64,000 bases of DNA. Origin: Vombatus ursinus (Eukaryota > Chordata > Mammalia > Diprotodontia > Vombatidae). The translations under genes were made by a program, and so were the position numbers. The DNA is taken from positions 8,575,708-8,639,707 of the forward strand of contig NW_020945064.1 of NCBI RefSeq assembly GCF_900497805.2. Direction: 5' to 3'. This document shows, piece after piece, positions 20,161-32,979 of the stretch; the first letter of the stretch is position 1; every line of letters starts with the position of its first letter. The notes beneath the pieces are model-generated. The model had not been told where the DNA came from, did not search any database, and saw only the letters and a list, made by a program, of their open reading frames with translations.

Positions 20161-20690
20161 CACCCCAGAGCATACAGTTAAGTGCCCAGTCCGTCATGGC
20201 CAGCTGAGAATGAATGAGTCAAAGAGAGACAGACTCCTCCATCTCCCCCCACCCCCCAACACACTAAGTGACTCATGGATGCTGGTGACTAGGCAGCTGG
20301 AGAACCAGCGACTTCACAGCCTCGCTGCCACCAGTAAGTACCAGAGCAGTGCTGGCTCGCCAGCCCACGGACCAGCAACTGAGGGACTTCTCTGGCCCCC
20401 CTCCTCCTGCTCTCTCGCCCCCTCTTCCCCTCTTTCCCTCCTCCTCTCACCTCCTCTCCTTCCCCCAGTAAGCTCCCAATAAAGGCCAGCTAACGGACCG
20501 ACTCATCCACTCCCCACCCTTAATAAATGCTTTCCAAACAACTCATCCCTCCACCTCCACAGTGAAGCTTAATTAAATGCTCCGATGAATGACTGACTCC
20601 TTTCCCTTGCTGCTTAATAAATCCTAGTTGACAGATTATCACCCTTCTTCCCCTTTTCTTCATAGTAAGCACTTTATTTGTTCTATCACC
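20160..20690 (+). repeat. Degenerate array related to the L2 tail
   Basis: Irregular 45-60-bp blocks each contain a 'taagc/taataaatgc' element, a 'gactgactc'-like element and a C/T-rich end (for example near 20465, 20520, 20570 and 20612). They resemble L2-tail sequence amplified and decayed. The regularity is weak. Confidence 0.4.
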
Positions 20691-21589
20691 CCCTATCCCA
20701 TGGATACTCATTCTGGTGAGATGCCCAAGTGAGGTGATTCCACTCAGAGACCACATCTTTGGTCTGACATGGATTGGCGCTTTCCCTTTAACCTTTGGCC
20801 CTGTTCTTGTCCCCTTAAAATGTGTGGGATACTGCTGCTCCTCTAAACCTCGAGACATTTATTCTTCCCTCTTTGCTGTATTTGGATTTTTCACTCTTCA
20901 TTCCCCGCCTCTCATGCCAGTCACCCCCTTTGCTTCTTATCATGAAGAACTAGGATATAAACCCGGTTCTCTCCTACCTTGCCAAAGGCTGCTATAGGGC
21001 TCCCTTTTTCTGGAAGAAACTGACAGGCTGGGTGGGCTTTTTACTGTGTGATGTACAATATTGGTGATTTTTTTTTTTAAAGATAGGGAAACTGGTGTGT
21101 TTTTTGTTTTTTGTTTTTTTTTAGCTTTTGAGAGGCAGAATTTTCTATTCTATTTTAGAGGTAGGTGTGGAAGAGAGGTGCTGACTGTCCCTGGAAGAGA
21201 AGTCCCAGTGACAATGAGTTTGGTCATCTTCCTACCTGTTCTTCCCACCTTTAGGGAGGTAGAGGGCTCAAAACCAGCTTGTCTAGAATTGGTTACTTGG
21301 GATTTAAGGATTAAAAAAAATCCTTGTGGTTGTTGATGATTTTCTTGTCTTAGTTGAGTCTTAGAAATTATCCTAAATTAAACTAAGACATAGATCCTAG
21401 TATTTTGTTGGGGGAGAACCAGGGGAAGGCAGGAAAAGAATACTGTGCTGAACATGGGATGTCATACTCCCTTCCTAAGAAGGGGGGGAACAAACTCCAG
21501 ACAGAAAGGATTTATATCTCAAGGATTTTCTTTCTCTGGAGGCCGAATAGATGGCATTATAGCCAGGTGCCATAGAATACATAGGTTTT

Positions 21590-22045
21590 ATTTGGTCATA
21601 GTACCTTAGAGGACCCTTAGTCCAGTCCTCTCATTTGGTAGGTGAGGAGACTGAGATCCAAAGGAGGTACTAATAATAATAGCAGCCAGTTATATAGCAC
21701 TTTACAAATCTCATTTTATCCTCACAGCAACCCTGGGTGATAGGTATGGTTATTATCTTCTTTTTACAGATGAGTAAACTGAGGCAGAAAGAGGTTAAGT
21801 GATTTCCCAGATTCACACAGCTAGTAAGTGTTGGAGAGCATATTTAAACTTGGGTCTCTGAATCTAAGTCCAGTGCTCTATCCACTGTGTCACCTGGCAA
21901 ACCTCTATGTAAATCCCTATATAAATGATTTGTCCAGCATCTTGTAGGTAAGTGACCTGCCTCAGGTCACAAGGGGAGAAAGTTGAGATTTGAACCTAGG
22001 TTCCTTGTTGAATCCAGGGCTCTTCAGCATTAACTCTCTGGTCTT
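21590..22045 (-). mobile_element. MIR-class SINE inserted in an older MIR-like copy
   Basis: 21670-21900 is a near-complete reverse copy ('tatagcactttacaaatctc', 'gttaagtgatttcccagatt', 'tgctctatccactgtgtcac'). 21590-21670 and 21925-22045 ('ggtaagtgacctgcctcagg') belong to the interrupted copy. Confidence 0.7.
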
Positions 22046-22694
22046 AGCAGTTCCATGTCCAGTTTCAGGGCATGACCATTTAGAATGCCCCCAGGTATCC
22101 TAAAAAAAAAAAAAAAAAGCCATTCTCTCAGGATTGGCTGTTTTGGTTGTGCCACCCCCTGACAATCCAGTGCTTTTGATTTCCTTCAAAGCTCTGGAAA
22201 TACAGAGATGGAAAATCCCAGTCTACACCTTTAAGTAGTGTCCAATTTCTGTAGCACTAGCATGTGTGAGGGTGCAAGGTACCTTGTGTACCTAGGGAGC
22301 TGTGATATATAAAGAAGGGGTCAAGGAGAGGAACATGTAAAGAAAGAGGTTGGAGCTGGGAGATAGTGAGGGAGCATTTGCGGATTGAAGGGGATGCTTC
22401 CTGAGGCAGATGGAGGGAGCTGTGCCGTCTGGGTCACTGCTAGGGAGAGCCAGGCTAGGCAAGCAGCTGCTTTAAGCTGGGGAGCAGCGAGTTTTAGGTT
22501 AAAGCCCCATGCCTGGACAGTCTTACAGTGCCACAAACCAGAGCTGACATTTTGTTTTAAAGGCAGCAGGGAGCCACTGGATGTTTTTGACGCGTAATTG
22601 TGCGGGCAGTTTTATTTCATTTATTTATTTATTTATTTTTTGTTTTAAAAATTTCTAATTTTTAAGGTTGAAAAAGCCTGCATGAAGACCTAAA

Positions 22695-22870
22695 AAGATA
22701 ATTGCTAGCATTTATATAACACTTTAAGGTTTGTAAAGTCTTTACAAATTATCTCCCTGAATCCTCGAAATAACCCTTGGAGATGGGTACCATTACTGTC
22801 CCCATTTCACCCATGACCATACTGAGTGACTTGCCCAGGGGTCACTAGCTAGTAAGGATCTGAGGCTTAA
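22695..22870 (-). mobile_element. MIR-class SINE
   Basis: 'gctagcatttatataacact', 'tgagtgacttgcccagggg', 'ctagctagtaaggatctgag'. A (TTTA)n run lies just upstream at 22617-22640. Confidence 0.7.
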
Positions 22871-23429
22871 ATTTTCAGGGAAAATTTTAGGTGTAGCCAT
22901 CACCTTAAAAAAATCAAAACCCTTGCTGGTAGCAAGTACATAGGAGTTGTCAGGAAATTTTAAAAAAGACCTGTCAAGAAATTGCAATTGGGTAAAAATA
23001 TAGCCCTTATTTAGTATTTAAAAATACTTAATGTTTGAAGGAAGAGGAACCCTGCCAAAAGAGTTTGTCTTTATTAGAACTTTAAGATTTTTGTTTCTTC
23101 TAGGGATTTCCTGGAAGACTTATGTTTTATTTATTCAAATTTTTATCTTCCCCCAAATAGCATTTAATTTTGATTTCTGCTCATCTCATGATTTGCAGGG
23201 CTGTCTATTTTAAAGAGAATCCAGAAGGTTTTACAGATGTCACCGTATTGCGTTTTTGCCAAAGAGAAATTAGAAAGAGGTAAAGTCAGTAAACAAGCAC
23301 CTAGGAGAGCCCCCAAATCTCCATTCCTAATTCTGTCCTTGTCCATGTAGGACTTGCTCCTTCTACGGAAGTCCTTATCTAGCCCAAAACCTGGAGTCTG
23401 CCAAATTCTGTAGAATTAGGAATGGTGAC

Positions 23430-23545
23430 TTGGTATTTAAAAAAAAATTATAAATGTTTTACTGTTACTTTCCAATAATCCCCACCCCCCATAGAACCAT
23501 CCCTTGTAACAGATAAAAACAGTCAAGCAAAACTAATCAACACAA
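23430..23545 (+). repeat. Unnamed AT-rich interspersed repeat, copy 1
   Basis: Shares the order 'C-rich ccaccccc', 'gaaccatcccttgtaacaga', A-rich, 'gcaaaactaatcaacac' with 40440-40610 and 53710-53865. Confidence 0.45.
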
Positions 23546-24019
23546 CACGTTTGGCCTTGTTTGATAAAAGCACGCTCAGCGTTTGTTTGTTTTTGTAATC
23601 TAGAACACACTTTGGTTCTGCTGAGAGTCAGGAAGCATGTTTACTGAAATTGCTTTGATGGATCCCAGAGAAAGTACCAGTAGGACATTCTTGACAGAAA
23701 AAAAAAATTGTTCTTTTTAAAAATTATAAGAAAACCACTCCTGATTGTAACTAAAAGACAATGGAAGCTTTTGATGTCCAAGCTAAACTTGAAGGTAGTA
23801 GTAAGAAGGAACCACGTCCTTTGTTTCAGTTCATTTGGGATGCTGAGGTATGCCAGTATAGTGAGAGATACATGATATATTTGGCCCCAAGATAGAGAGT
23901 AGATGGGAGGATAGAAAAAAAAGGTGGCATTTAATTTGGCTCTCCAAGGAGAGGTAGAATTAGACAGAAGCATTTTAAAGAGTAAGCTCTGCTACGTGAA
24001 TGTAGGGGAGCTGGAGAGT

Positions 24020-24160
24020 AGGAAGCACAGATTTCGAGCTGGAACGGACCTTAGAGGCTTATTAGATGAAGGAACTGATGGTCAGGGATGTGGAATGACT
24101 GTTTAGGGTCAGGATTTGAACCCAGGTCTTTCTCGCTCTATTGCCTTATCTACCACAACA
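24020..24160 (-). mobile_element. MIR-like SINE fragment
   Basis: 'cgagctggaacggaccttag', 'ggatttgaacccaggtcttt'. Confidence 0.55.
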
Positions 24161-25069
24161 GGCTCCTGTTCTGACACATCCCCTCTAGACTGGGTTAGCT
24201 GGAGGAACTGTGGCAGATGAGACTAGAAGAGGGCCGTGGGGCCCCTGTCATGGAGAGCCCTCGATGCCGCTGAAAGCTTGTGAGACACAGCCACGGGCCA
24301 GGTACAGCTGCTGCCTAGCCACACGGAAAAGGAGGAGAGTGACAGTGAAGACCGGTCTAAAAGTCGTATCCTTAGGGGGACAGATGGGCGTATGTGTGAG
24401 CTGCAGGAGGGGGAAGGAACTTCTGGCTGGCATAGTCGGGAAGGGGCTTGTTCTTGGGCTGCTCCGAATTCTTCGTGTTGTCACATCCCATTACACTCAT
24501 GTGCCATGATTGGTTTAGCCACTGCACGGTCTGGAGGCATTTGCTTTGTTCCCAGTAAGTCCCTTGCAACCACAAAAGGGTCTACTCTATATATTTTGAT
24601 GTATATTGGACCACTCTGTCCAATCTCCTTGGATTATATGCTTTATAAACCATATAGATAAAGGATTGTGACATAAATGTCATAATGTGTGGCAGGCTTG
24701 TGGAGTGCAGAAGTCCTGCATAACAACCTCAGGTTATTAGCTCACTAACCATAAGCACCTTTGCCTTCAGTACTGCAAGCAAGGACTGGAGGCAGCCCTG
24801 AGGTGGTGCCCCAACTTTATCTCCTGCAGGGGCTCTGGTGTGGGTGGCATGGGGCGGGGTGCCAGTCTGTATGAGTAGAGGGACTTTCCTCACTGAGAGT
24901 TCTTCATAAGGAATTACAGGTCTGGAACCGTTTCTTAAAAAATTGGAAATAATGATAACATTTCCTTGATAGGACTGTTGTGATAATGAAATGAAAGCAT
25001 TGTAAAGCCTTTGCATATTTTAAAAACATTAGAATTGTTGGCTCTTGATCTTGGATTATCCTCTTACTA

Positions 25070-25147
25070 CTTTTTTTCTTTTTTTCTTTCTCTGTCTCTT
25101 CCTTCCTTCCTTCCTTCCTTCCTCCCACCCTCCCTCCATTTCTTTTT
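25070..25147 (+). repeat. (TTCC)n pyrimidine tract
   Basis: ttttctttctc followed by eight TTCC units and ccctccctcc. Confidence 0.9.
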
Positions 25148-26984
25148 TAAAGTGTTGCGACTTACAGTTGAGCTGAAGCCCCTGGGGCATTGCCCATTCA
25201 CTTCACATCGCATGTGAGGCCTAAAAGGACCTTGGATCTCCACATGAATTAAATTTGAGAAAGGAAAACGAATCCCTGCCATTCCTGAGCCTAATCCTAA
25301 CCCAAAGCTTTCAGTGCCATTTGATGGTTTCACAAATGCCCTGCATTCCCAACTCACAGAGCCTTTGCCTTCTGTTTTATGTGCCAGATTGGCATCTCTT
25401 TGAAAGCAATTTTATGGCCTTAACAGGCTTGTTTCTGTTGGATTTTTGCACCTCCTTCTGGCATTCTGGGCATGTCCCACCATGGACAGCTTTCTTTTAC
25501 TGCTCTCTTGAAAAATTACATTGGCTTGGCTTTGTGTTGATCAGATAAAATAATGTTTCTAAAGCACTTTGAAAACATTATAGCTAGACTGAGATAAAGG
25601 ACCCTTTACATCCATCCCGCTAACTCTAACTCCTGCATTGTCCCCTCTTCTGTTAATTAAAATCCCTTTCTTCCACAGGCCCGGGAGTGCCAGTTAGTGA
25701 TCGGAATGTCAAAAGAATTGTTCTGTGGGGTGGGGGTGTTGTATGGAAGTTGGTGAGGGGACGCTTACAGCTCTTCCTCAGGAGGGCTGTGTGGGTTAAC
25801 CACAGTTTAATGAATGCCTCTGTGCAGTTGACTCAGATTCTGCACAAAGGCAGACTTCTTATCAGGACAGCCATTAGTAAGAATAAATGTGGACCCAAAA
25901 AATAATTGTGGCAGAAAAGGAAACTGGATTAGCAGGCTGAGGCACCAAGATAAACTTTTCCTGAAGCTTGTCTGTTGAATTGGATGGAGCGTCCCTCTTT
26001 TCCCATCTTCTTTTTCTCATTAAGCCTTCAGAGTATAGCACAAGCCATTCTGTGCATCAGCGGGCATTTCATGCTCTTCTTGGCCAGCTCTATCCTCTTA
26101 CCGGTAATGAACCAGGACCGAGAGCAGGAGCCTTTGCCCAGGGTCTCACGATCAGCATGTTTGAGAGACAGGACTTGAGAATTCTGTGACCCTGAGGCCA
26201 GCGCTCTAGCCAGTCTGCTGCACAGTGCCTGCCACTCTAGATGTCACATGGTATCAACGACTATGGAGACAGTTGTTTTCCCATGGGCTCTTTTTAAGGG
26301 GCTGACAGTACCATGGCGCTTTTAGGTAAGGCTCAATTTGCTAAAAACATGGAATTGAACTTGCCCGTAGATGGGGTATCCCCCCAGAGGTATGCTTTTG
26401 GGAATGTCAGTGCCCACCAAATGCTCTCTGGGTTGGATTGGAGTTCCCTTCCTGTTCTCTGGTAGAGCTACCTCTTGGTGTTGTTTCTGCAGTGAGAAAG
26501 GTCCACCCATTGGAGGGAAAAACTGTGAAGTGATGAACCTGACTTAATCCTATTGTAATTAGCAGTAATTATACAGAGGTGAAGCAGACTGGCAGGTGGT
26601 GAGGCAGGCTGTCCTGGTGGAGGTCCCACAGCGATGTGATTGTAGCCCTAAGGCTGCACGTAGGCCTCAAGGCATCACCTGACCAGAGTTTGACCCTTTA
26701 GCAAACAGATAACTGAGGATTACCAGGCTTGGTACTTAACTGATTTCTGGCCAGGTTTAGTATTTGAAGCTTGTACTTAAGATTAGGCACTACCTATGCT
26801 AGCATAGTCACTCTCTTCTTCCCATTGTGTTTGGTAGAGAGGAGTAAGCTAATTCTCAGGGGTTCAGATTACCCCTCTAAAGTAGGGCTTACCAAAAGGA
26901 GAGACCAGTGCTCAGTCGTCTGCTACTCAAGAAACAGGCCTTGGAGGCTGTGCTTGGAGGTGGCTGTCCCTGCTTAGAATGTTT

Positions 26985-27100
26985 CCACGGAAGCTTAGAG
27001 GTAGAAGGAACCTTCAAAATGATCTAGTTCCAAAGTAGTGAAGTGTCTTCCCCAAGCTCAAATCTGAATCCTCACCCTTGAATCCAGGCCTTTTATTTGT
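26985..27100 (-). mobile_element. MIR-like SINE fragment
   Basis: 'agcttagaggtagaaggaac', 'gaagtgtcttccccaagctc'. Confidence 0.5.
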
Positions 27101-28429
27101 TTGTTTTTTTCCCCTTTTTAACTCCCCCATGTGGTGTAGTTGGGCCAGGGAACAAGGGGGCTTTCAGCATCTCTGCACCCAGTGTCTCACCATCGAAAAC
27201 AGTGCCAATTCTTGATTAATTAGCTCACAGTGTTAATTTTTAGCACGCATCCAGGGCCTCATAGAATATTAAATCTGGAGAGTAAGAAGATAGAGAATTT
27301 CAAAGTTAGGATTTTGCCTTTGGTCTTTTGAAGGTTGGTTTGAGGGGAAAGCACAGAGAAATGAATATTTGTTGCCTAAGAGATTTGGAGGTGTCTACCC
27401 TGATCACTCTAAGTAGCATCACTTTTCAGAGACGACTTTTTCCTTCTGCCAAAGAGAGTATTTGTTTTTTTTTTTTAATTAGCTTTAATATTTACAAAGC
27501 ACTGGTATCTTAAAAAATGCTATTTGTTTTTAAAAGCAAGCACTGGGGGTAGTGTTCATATAATCCTCATCTCTATTGCACTGTGTTTGGGGTAGAGAGA
27601 GAGAATTCTGTACTCTTAAGTTCTTAGCACACAGCAGGCTACTGGGCGGGTGGGCATTTCACCTAATCTTTTGTGGGCCTGAGCTCGTTAGATGGTGACT
27701 GATGCTGGTGACCAAAGGCTTTCGTATCCACCAAGGGTAGCTGACGCCCAGGGAACACGAGGTTCTATATAACAAGGTGATTCGTGTAAGAGGTGATCCG
27801 TAGGTCCTTTGCAATTTAAAAAATCCTATGGAAACATTCCAACCCAAAGGATTAGTGAAGGAAACACAGTTGGACCCAGTCACTTTGAGGCATGGACTTA
27901 CAGGCTTTTTGCCTCTTTTGGTTTGGGGCATTATGGGAACCCTGTGTTGGGGTATGAATAGTTTGTGAGTGTGGTAGAGTGGGGATAATTAGAACTGAAA
28001 TCAGCCTCCATCAGTCAGCACGTGAACATCATTCCCTGCTTCCATGTAAGTCAAGCAAAAATAATAAGATTTGAGTCTAAATTGATTGAGAACATTTCAC
28101 GTAAGCACATGACCTAAGGTGGGTAGTGAGAATGGTCTCCTATCCTACAAGCTAATAGTTATGGGAAAGAGTGTAGGTCAAGGCATTGGTGTGAAAAATC
28201 CAGCCCCAGTTCAGTAGCATGTTGTTAACATTCCACGTACCAGATCTCGGCTGTGGTTGTAAGGAGGTACGGGCTTACTGAGCTTGAGTACCTCAGATCA
28301 TTTGCACAGGGACTGCTGCCTAGGCCTGTCTCCTGGATTTTACGTTGTCATTGATATACAAACCCAAAGTAGAGTTATTACTGTTACATTTGGTTTTATT
28401 TAGTCTGCCAGGTTCCTTCTGCTTCTTGT

Positions 28430-28755
28430 TTGTTTGTTTTTTCCTCCTTTCATTTTTTAATAAATAAATTTAATTATTTATTTTTAACATTCTTTTTTAA
28501 ATTTGAGTTTTGAGTTCTCTCCCATCCTCCTACCTCTCCCCTCCCTACCCCGTAGAGAAGGCAAGAAATGTGATATCAATTATACATGTGAAATCATGCA
28601 AAACATATTTCCATATGTTTTTCCATGTTATAAAAACAAAGCAAGAAAAATAAAGTGAAAAAATTATGCTTCAGTCTGCACTCAGACTCCATTAGTTCTC
28701 TCTCTGGTGGTGGGGAGCATTTTTCATCATAAGTGCCAGGATCTTTCTGGAGAGG
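28430..28755 (-). mobile_element. L1 3' UTR, reverse
   Basis: Reverse complement of the marsupial L1 3' end: T-rich start, 'tctcccatcctcctacctc', 'ttatgcttcagtctgcactc', 'gactccattagttctctctc', 'catttttcatcataagtgcc'. It is the same region as 13140-13440 but more diverged, so an older insertion. Confidence 0.75.
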
Positions 28756-28838
28756 GAAGGTCTTTGAGGTCAGGAATTGTCTTTTTTGTGTCCCCAGTAT
28801 GTCTGGTCCAATGATGCTTGTTAAATCGAGTTGAATTT
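28756..28838 (+). mobile_element. L2 3' tail
   Basis: 'ctttgaggtcaggaattgtc', 'gatgcttgttaaatcgagtt'. Confidence 0.55.
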
Positions 28839-28839
28839 T

Positions 28840-29480
28840 TGTCTTCTGTTTGTCTTTAGTTAACCCGCCAATGTTCTTGCTGTCTGTAAATGCCACCTTT
28901 GCTGTCATTTAAAGTCATTGATGGAAATGTTATATGGCCAGCTCCTTGCTGATTCAAGCTACCCTTTGTTTCTGGTCATTCATCAAGATCCAAATCCGTT
29001 TTAACTGCCCTACTGTCTAGTCCAGTGGTTTCAAACTCAGATAGAAATGAGAACCTACTAATCTATATGTAAGGATCCCTGTGGGATGCATGTTGACTTC
29101 GTTTTATACTAACATTATTTATATTTTTGTAGTATTTATGTTTTGTTGTATTTTTGTTTCTTTTGTTAAATATTCCCCAGTTACATTTCAATCTGATTTG
29201 GCCATATTTGAAAGGATTTGTGCGCCACATGTGACTTGTGGGCCGCATGTCTGACACCTCTGGTCTAGCCTATGTGGAAAAAGACTTTACTGGCATCTAG
29301 CTAAGCTGTGTCTACATCATTCCCATGTTCTACTACTGATCTACTAATATGGTCAAAAAGGAAATGAGATTAGTCAGTCATGCCTACACATGATGCTTGA
29401 TGAAACCATGTAAGCTTTAGTGATTTCTGCCTCTCATTTCTCTAGTAACAGCATGTTTCCTAAGGTCTCTTTTGGCCCTG
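28840..29480 (-). mobile_element. CR1/L3 LINE reverse-transcriptase remnant, split by hAT
   Basis: 28840-29022 ('aagtcattgatggaaatgtt', 'ttctggtcattcatcaagat') and 29263-29480 ('tatggtcaaaaaggaaatga', 'gattagtcagtcatg') match the amniote CR1 RT region in reverse, which reads agtcattgataaaaatgtt and gtcaaaaaaggaaatcag. The element at 29023-29262 interrupts it. Confidence 0.65.
29023..29262. mobile_element. hAT MITE (240 bp) with 8-bp target duplication
   Basis: Ends CAGTGGTTTCAAACTCAG and CTGACACCTCTG, with subterminal 'gggccgcatgt'. Flanks gtctagtc (29015-29022) and gtctagcc (29263-29270) differ at one base. Confidence 0.85.
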
Positions 29481-29524
29481 AAGCCTGTGACCCAATGAAC
29501 ATGTTACTGAGCATCCATTCAGAC

Positions 29525-29690
29525 TAACTGCCCAAGAAATATCTATTAAGGTCTCACTATGTGCCAGATACTGGGCTAAGTGCTGGGGGTACAAATAAAG
29601 GCAAAAACACAGTCCCTGCCCAGGAAAGACAACATACAAATAAATCTTCCTGTGAGACATAGTGTGAATGGAAGTTTTCTATGAAGGCTT
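29525..29690 (-). mobile_element. L2 3' end
   Basis: 'actatgtgccagatactggg', 'taagtgctgggggtacaaat', 'acacagtccctgcccaggaa'. Confidence 0.75.
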
Positions 29691-29784
29691 TGGCAGGGGA
29701 TTGAGGGAGGGGGAGCCTCCTTTAGAAAATAGGATCTGAGTTTATAGAGTTAGCAAATTCCACTCTTTAAAAACATTTTTGAAA

Positions 29785-29960
29785 ACATCTTATTTAGTTC
29801 CCATATTAGAGTGGTCATTTCTTAGTACTATGTGATAAAGAAACTGAGGCCCAAGGAGATGAGGTGACTTGCCCAGGGACACACAAAGTTAAAAGTGGTG
29901 GTCCTGGGACTCAAATGTAGCACTGAGTCTTTTGACTTCCAAGTCTAGTGTTTTGCTTTG
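29785..29960 (-). mobile_element. MIR-class SINE fragment
   Basis: 'aagaaactgaggcccaagga', 'gaggtgacttgcccagggac'. Confidence 0.6.
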
Positions 29961-30764
29961 AAGAAGTACTGGAGAGGGACAACTGGGCTTCCCAGTGGGC
30001 TTCTTACTAATAACAACTTGACTGGGAAAAGGTAACATTTTACTTCAGGATAGAACTATTTAACGTCAACACTTTCCACTTAACCCCGTGACTAAGATGA
30101 TTTTTAAAATGTGGTCCTATGAGTAGCATTTGTTGGGCTTTTTTTTTTTTTAACAGAAATATCTTCAACTCTAACAAGTTCTTTCAATACCAGTAAAGCT
30201 CTTATTGGGTTCCTGAACCCAATGTACCAAACACATTTCCTCCACAGCAGTTACAAAATCTGGTATTTATGAGCCTGTTACTATTAAACCCTGATGTTTC
30301 CCTATTGCCTGGGGCTGTCCTTGCCTGGTTTTGGTTTTGAGATGAGTCACTACTCGATTCAGAACTTGTTAAAAGTACTACAGCCCCACCAGTGGCACAG
30401 TGTCAGAAATTTACATAAAGAAGACAGTGGTTCTCCCTGTGACACTTGTGGTTTTTCTAAACTGCAACTTAAGGGGCAAAATGGATTTCTTCTCTCAGGT
30501 GTTTCTCCCATGCCATTTCCATCCCCATTTACCTTGAGTTGGCAGTTTTATCTCTTGCCTGGAAGGTAGATATTCATCAGTGGAATATCTGTTTCTTTCA
30601 GATACCAATATTATAATGAATAAATGCTGTGTCATCTTAAATGTCTGTCTTTTGACCCCATATCTCCAGGAGAAGTGGGTAGAGATTTTTATTCCCATTT
30701 CATAGAGATAAAGTTGAGAACCTGTTTCTCCTATATCTTAGTTCAGTATCTTTCCTCATAGTAA

Positions 30765-30870
30765 TGTTATAGATCATGGGATCATAGATTTAGAGTGGGA
30801 AGGGACTTTAGAGGTCATCTGGAATAGCCCCCTCATTTTACAGAACAGAAGGATTCAGTGACACCTCTCT
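30765..30870 (-). mobile_element. MIR-like SINE fragment
   Basis: 'gatcatagatttagagtggg', 'aagggactttagaggtcatc', 'ccccctcattttacag'. Confidence 0.6.
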
Positions 30871-31404
30871 CCTCCCCCCCCCCCCATGTCGCTTCTGGAG
30901 ACCACATTTCAGAAGGGCATTGAAAATCTAGAATGTCCAAGATGGCAAAGAGGCCCATGGTCAAGGGTTGTTTGAAGGACCTGGGGCCTGGAGAAGACAA
31001 CACTCAGGAATGAATCCGGTTCCCTTGACATGTTTGAAGGCCTGTTATATGTCAGACTCAGTCCTAAGGGGCAGACCTAACTGAGGTTAGTAAGTAGCAT
31101 CCACTAGTTTTGCAGCTCCTGGCCCTCATCCTCAGGGCTCCCCTTTACTAGCAGCCCTCTCTTTTCTACACTATTTCCCATCACCCAAGCTATAGCTCCA
31201 GAGCTAGGCCTTTTAAACAAACTGGTCAAGCCAAATTCAAAACGGGAGCAAGTCTGGTTCAGTTAGGAAATGGAAAGCGAATTAGCAGTGAGCACATCAG
31301 AGGGGAATGAATATCCTTCAGCCCTTTTCTTCACTGCCAGCAAACATGAGAAAATATGGCTCTTGGGGAGTTTGGGAAGAGGCTGTCTTGGGGGAACCAT
31401 CCAT

Positions 31405-31790
31405 GGAATGGGATTGTAGTAGCAAAAACATTGGATTTGGAGGCAGTAAAGCTGGTTTCCTCTCATGTAGTCTCTGGCATGTTATTTCCTCATTTTGGGC
31501 CTCGCTTTCCTCATCTGTACAGTGAGGGGATTTATATGATCCTTAACTGTAAAATGGGGGTAATAATAGCACCTCCCTCCCAGGGTAGTTGGGAGGATCA
31601 GATGAGACAATGTTTGTAAAGCAGTATTTGTGCAGTGCCTGGCATACGGCAGGTGCCACATAAATGCTTGTGTTCCTCCCTGCCCCCACCCCAGTTTTAC
31701 AAATATTGAGAAAGGTTGAGTGGCTTGCTCTTTTGGAGTAAGTAAAGGGCCAGTATTTGAACCCAGGTCCTCTGCTATTCCCTCTGGACA
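31405..31790. mobile_element. MIR (+) followed by MIR fragment (-)
   Basis: 31405-31670 is a near full-length forward MIR ('ctttcctcatctgtacagtg', 'aataatagcacctccctccc', 'cagtgcctggcatacggcag'). 31690-31790 is reverse ('tatttgaacccaggtcctct'). Confidence 0.75.
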
Positions 31791-32758
31791 GGCTGTCTAC
31801 AAAAGCCGTGATCCAGGATCTGAGCACGTCCCTACCTTTGTGTACTGGCCAGTGCTGAACATCACCACCATGGGGCAGGGGGAGGCAGTGGATTGGACTG
31901 CAGCCTGCATTGTCAGCCAGCTGGTCTGAAGAGAGGGGCTGGCCCGCCAAGTTATTGGGACATGCATCGATGTGGTACCGGCATCGATACCAGGGGTCTG
32001 CCTCGCCCAGGATGGCTGCTGCATGGGAGCAGAGGTCACAGCCAGGCTTGAGCATTAGATCCTGGGTAGTCAGACTTCTGGGTCAACTCTTGTTGTTAAA
32101 TGAGTTCAGAGTCAAGGTAGTTGAGCCATAGACATCTTAGAAAGGGGAGGAAAAGTCATGTAGGAAACAAGTGCAAAATTCAGTTCTGGGCCCTTATTCG
32201 ATGCCCACCATGGGCAGAACTCTGCTGGGAAGGAAGGGAGGGGGGATGGTGTTAGAAGGACAAGAGGTGGCCCAGCCCATTGGCAGCTTCTGGTCTGGAT
32301 TTAGGAGTGGGGATGAGACACAAATTCAGGTAAGGCATAGGGGTAGGTGGCTGGGGGGAGTTGTCTCCTTTTTGGAGAGAAGATATTTGAATTAGGCGTT
32401 AAAGAAATAAAAATTAATCAAGTGAAGAAGGAAAGACAAACCTGAGCAAGACCTTACCCTCCCAAGCCCTCCAAAGAAAGCTCAGGAGAAATAATCTGAG
32501 CAGCAGGGAGTAGGAGCAGAGAAAGAGATTGCCGTGCAAGATTTCAGGTGCTGAGTGAAGCAAGCAGGCTGGCTAGGTACCAGATGGTGGGGACCGGGCT
32601 ATGCTGACCTTTTGCTAATCTAGCCCCAGGATCCCATCTCTAACTGTAGCGTGCCTGCACTCGTAGGCTTGATGTAAGGTGGGAGCACATGGCTGGCAGA
32701 TGGAGCCAGGGATGGGCAATTCTTTAGAGCCTAGAACTAGACAGAGGTTTTGATGGGT

Positions 32759-32763
<5 letters not shown>

Positions 32764-32809
<46 letters not shown>

Positions 32810-32819
32810 NNNNNNNNNN

Positions 32820-32866
<47 letters not shown>
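32764..32866 (+). repeat. (GT)n microsatellite containing an assembly gap
   Basis: Pure GT on both sides of ten N (32810-32819). The true array length is unknown. Confidence 0.97.
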
Positions 32867-32867
<1 letters not shown>

Positions 32868-32979
32868 GGGGCGGTGTTGCTTTCTCCCAGGGCTGATAGA
32901 GCCTGTATCTTTACATGGTTTGGGTTGACTTCTATTGTTCATTCTTCTTTCTCTTCTCCCACTTAAGAGGCCATTTGCA

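Noticed and set aside
31543-32055. 170-codon minus ORF and overlapping + ORFs
   Set aside because: Partly MIR-derived, with no domain or family resemblance and overlapping frames on both strands; most likely chance.
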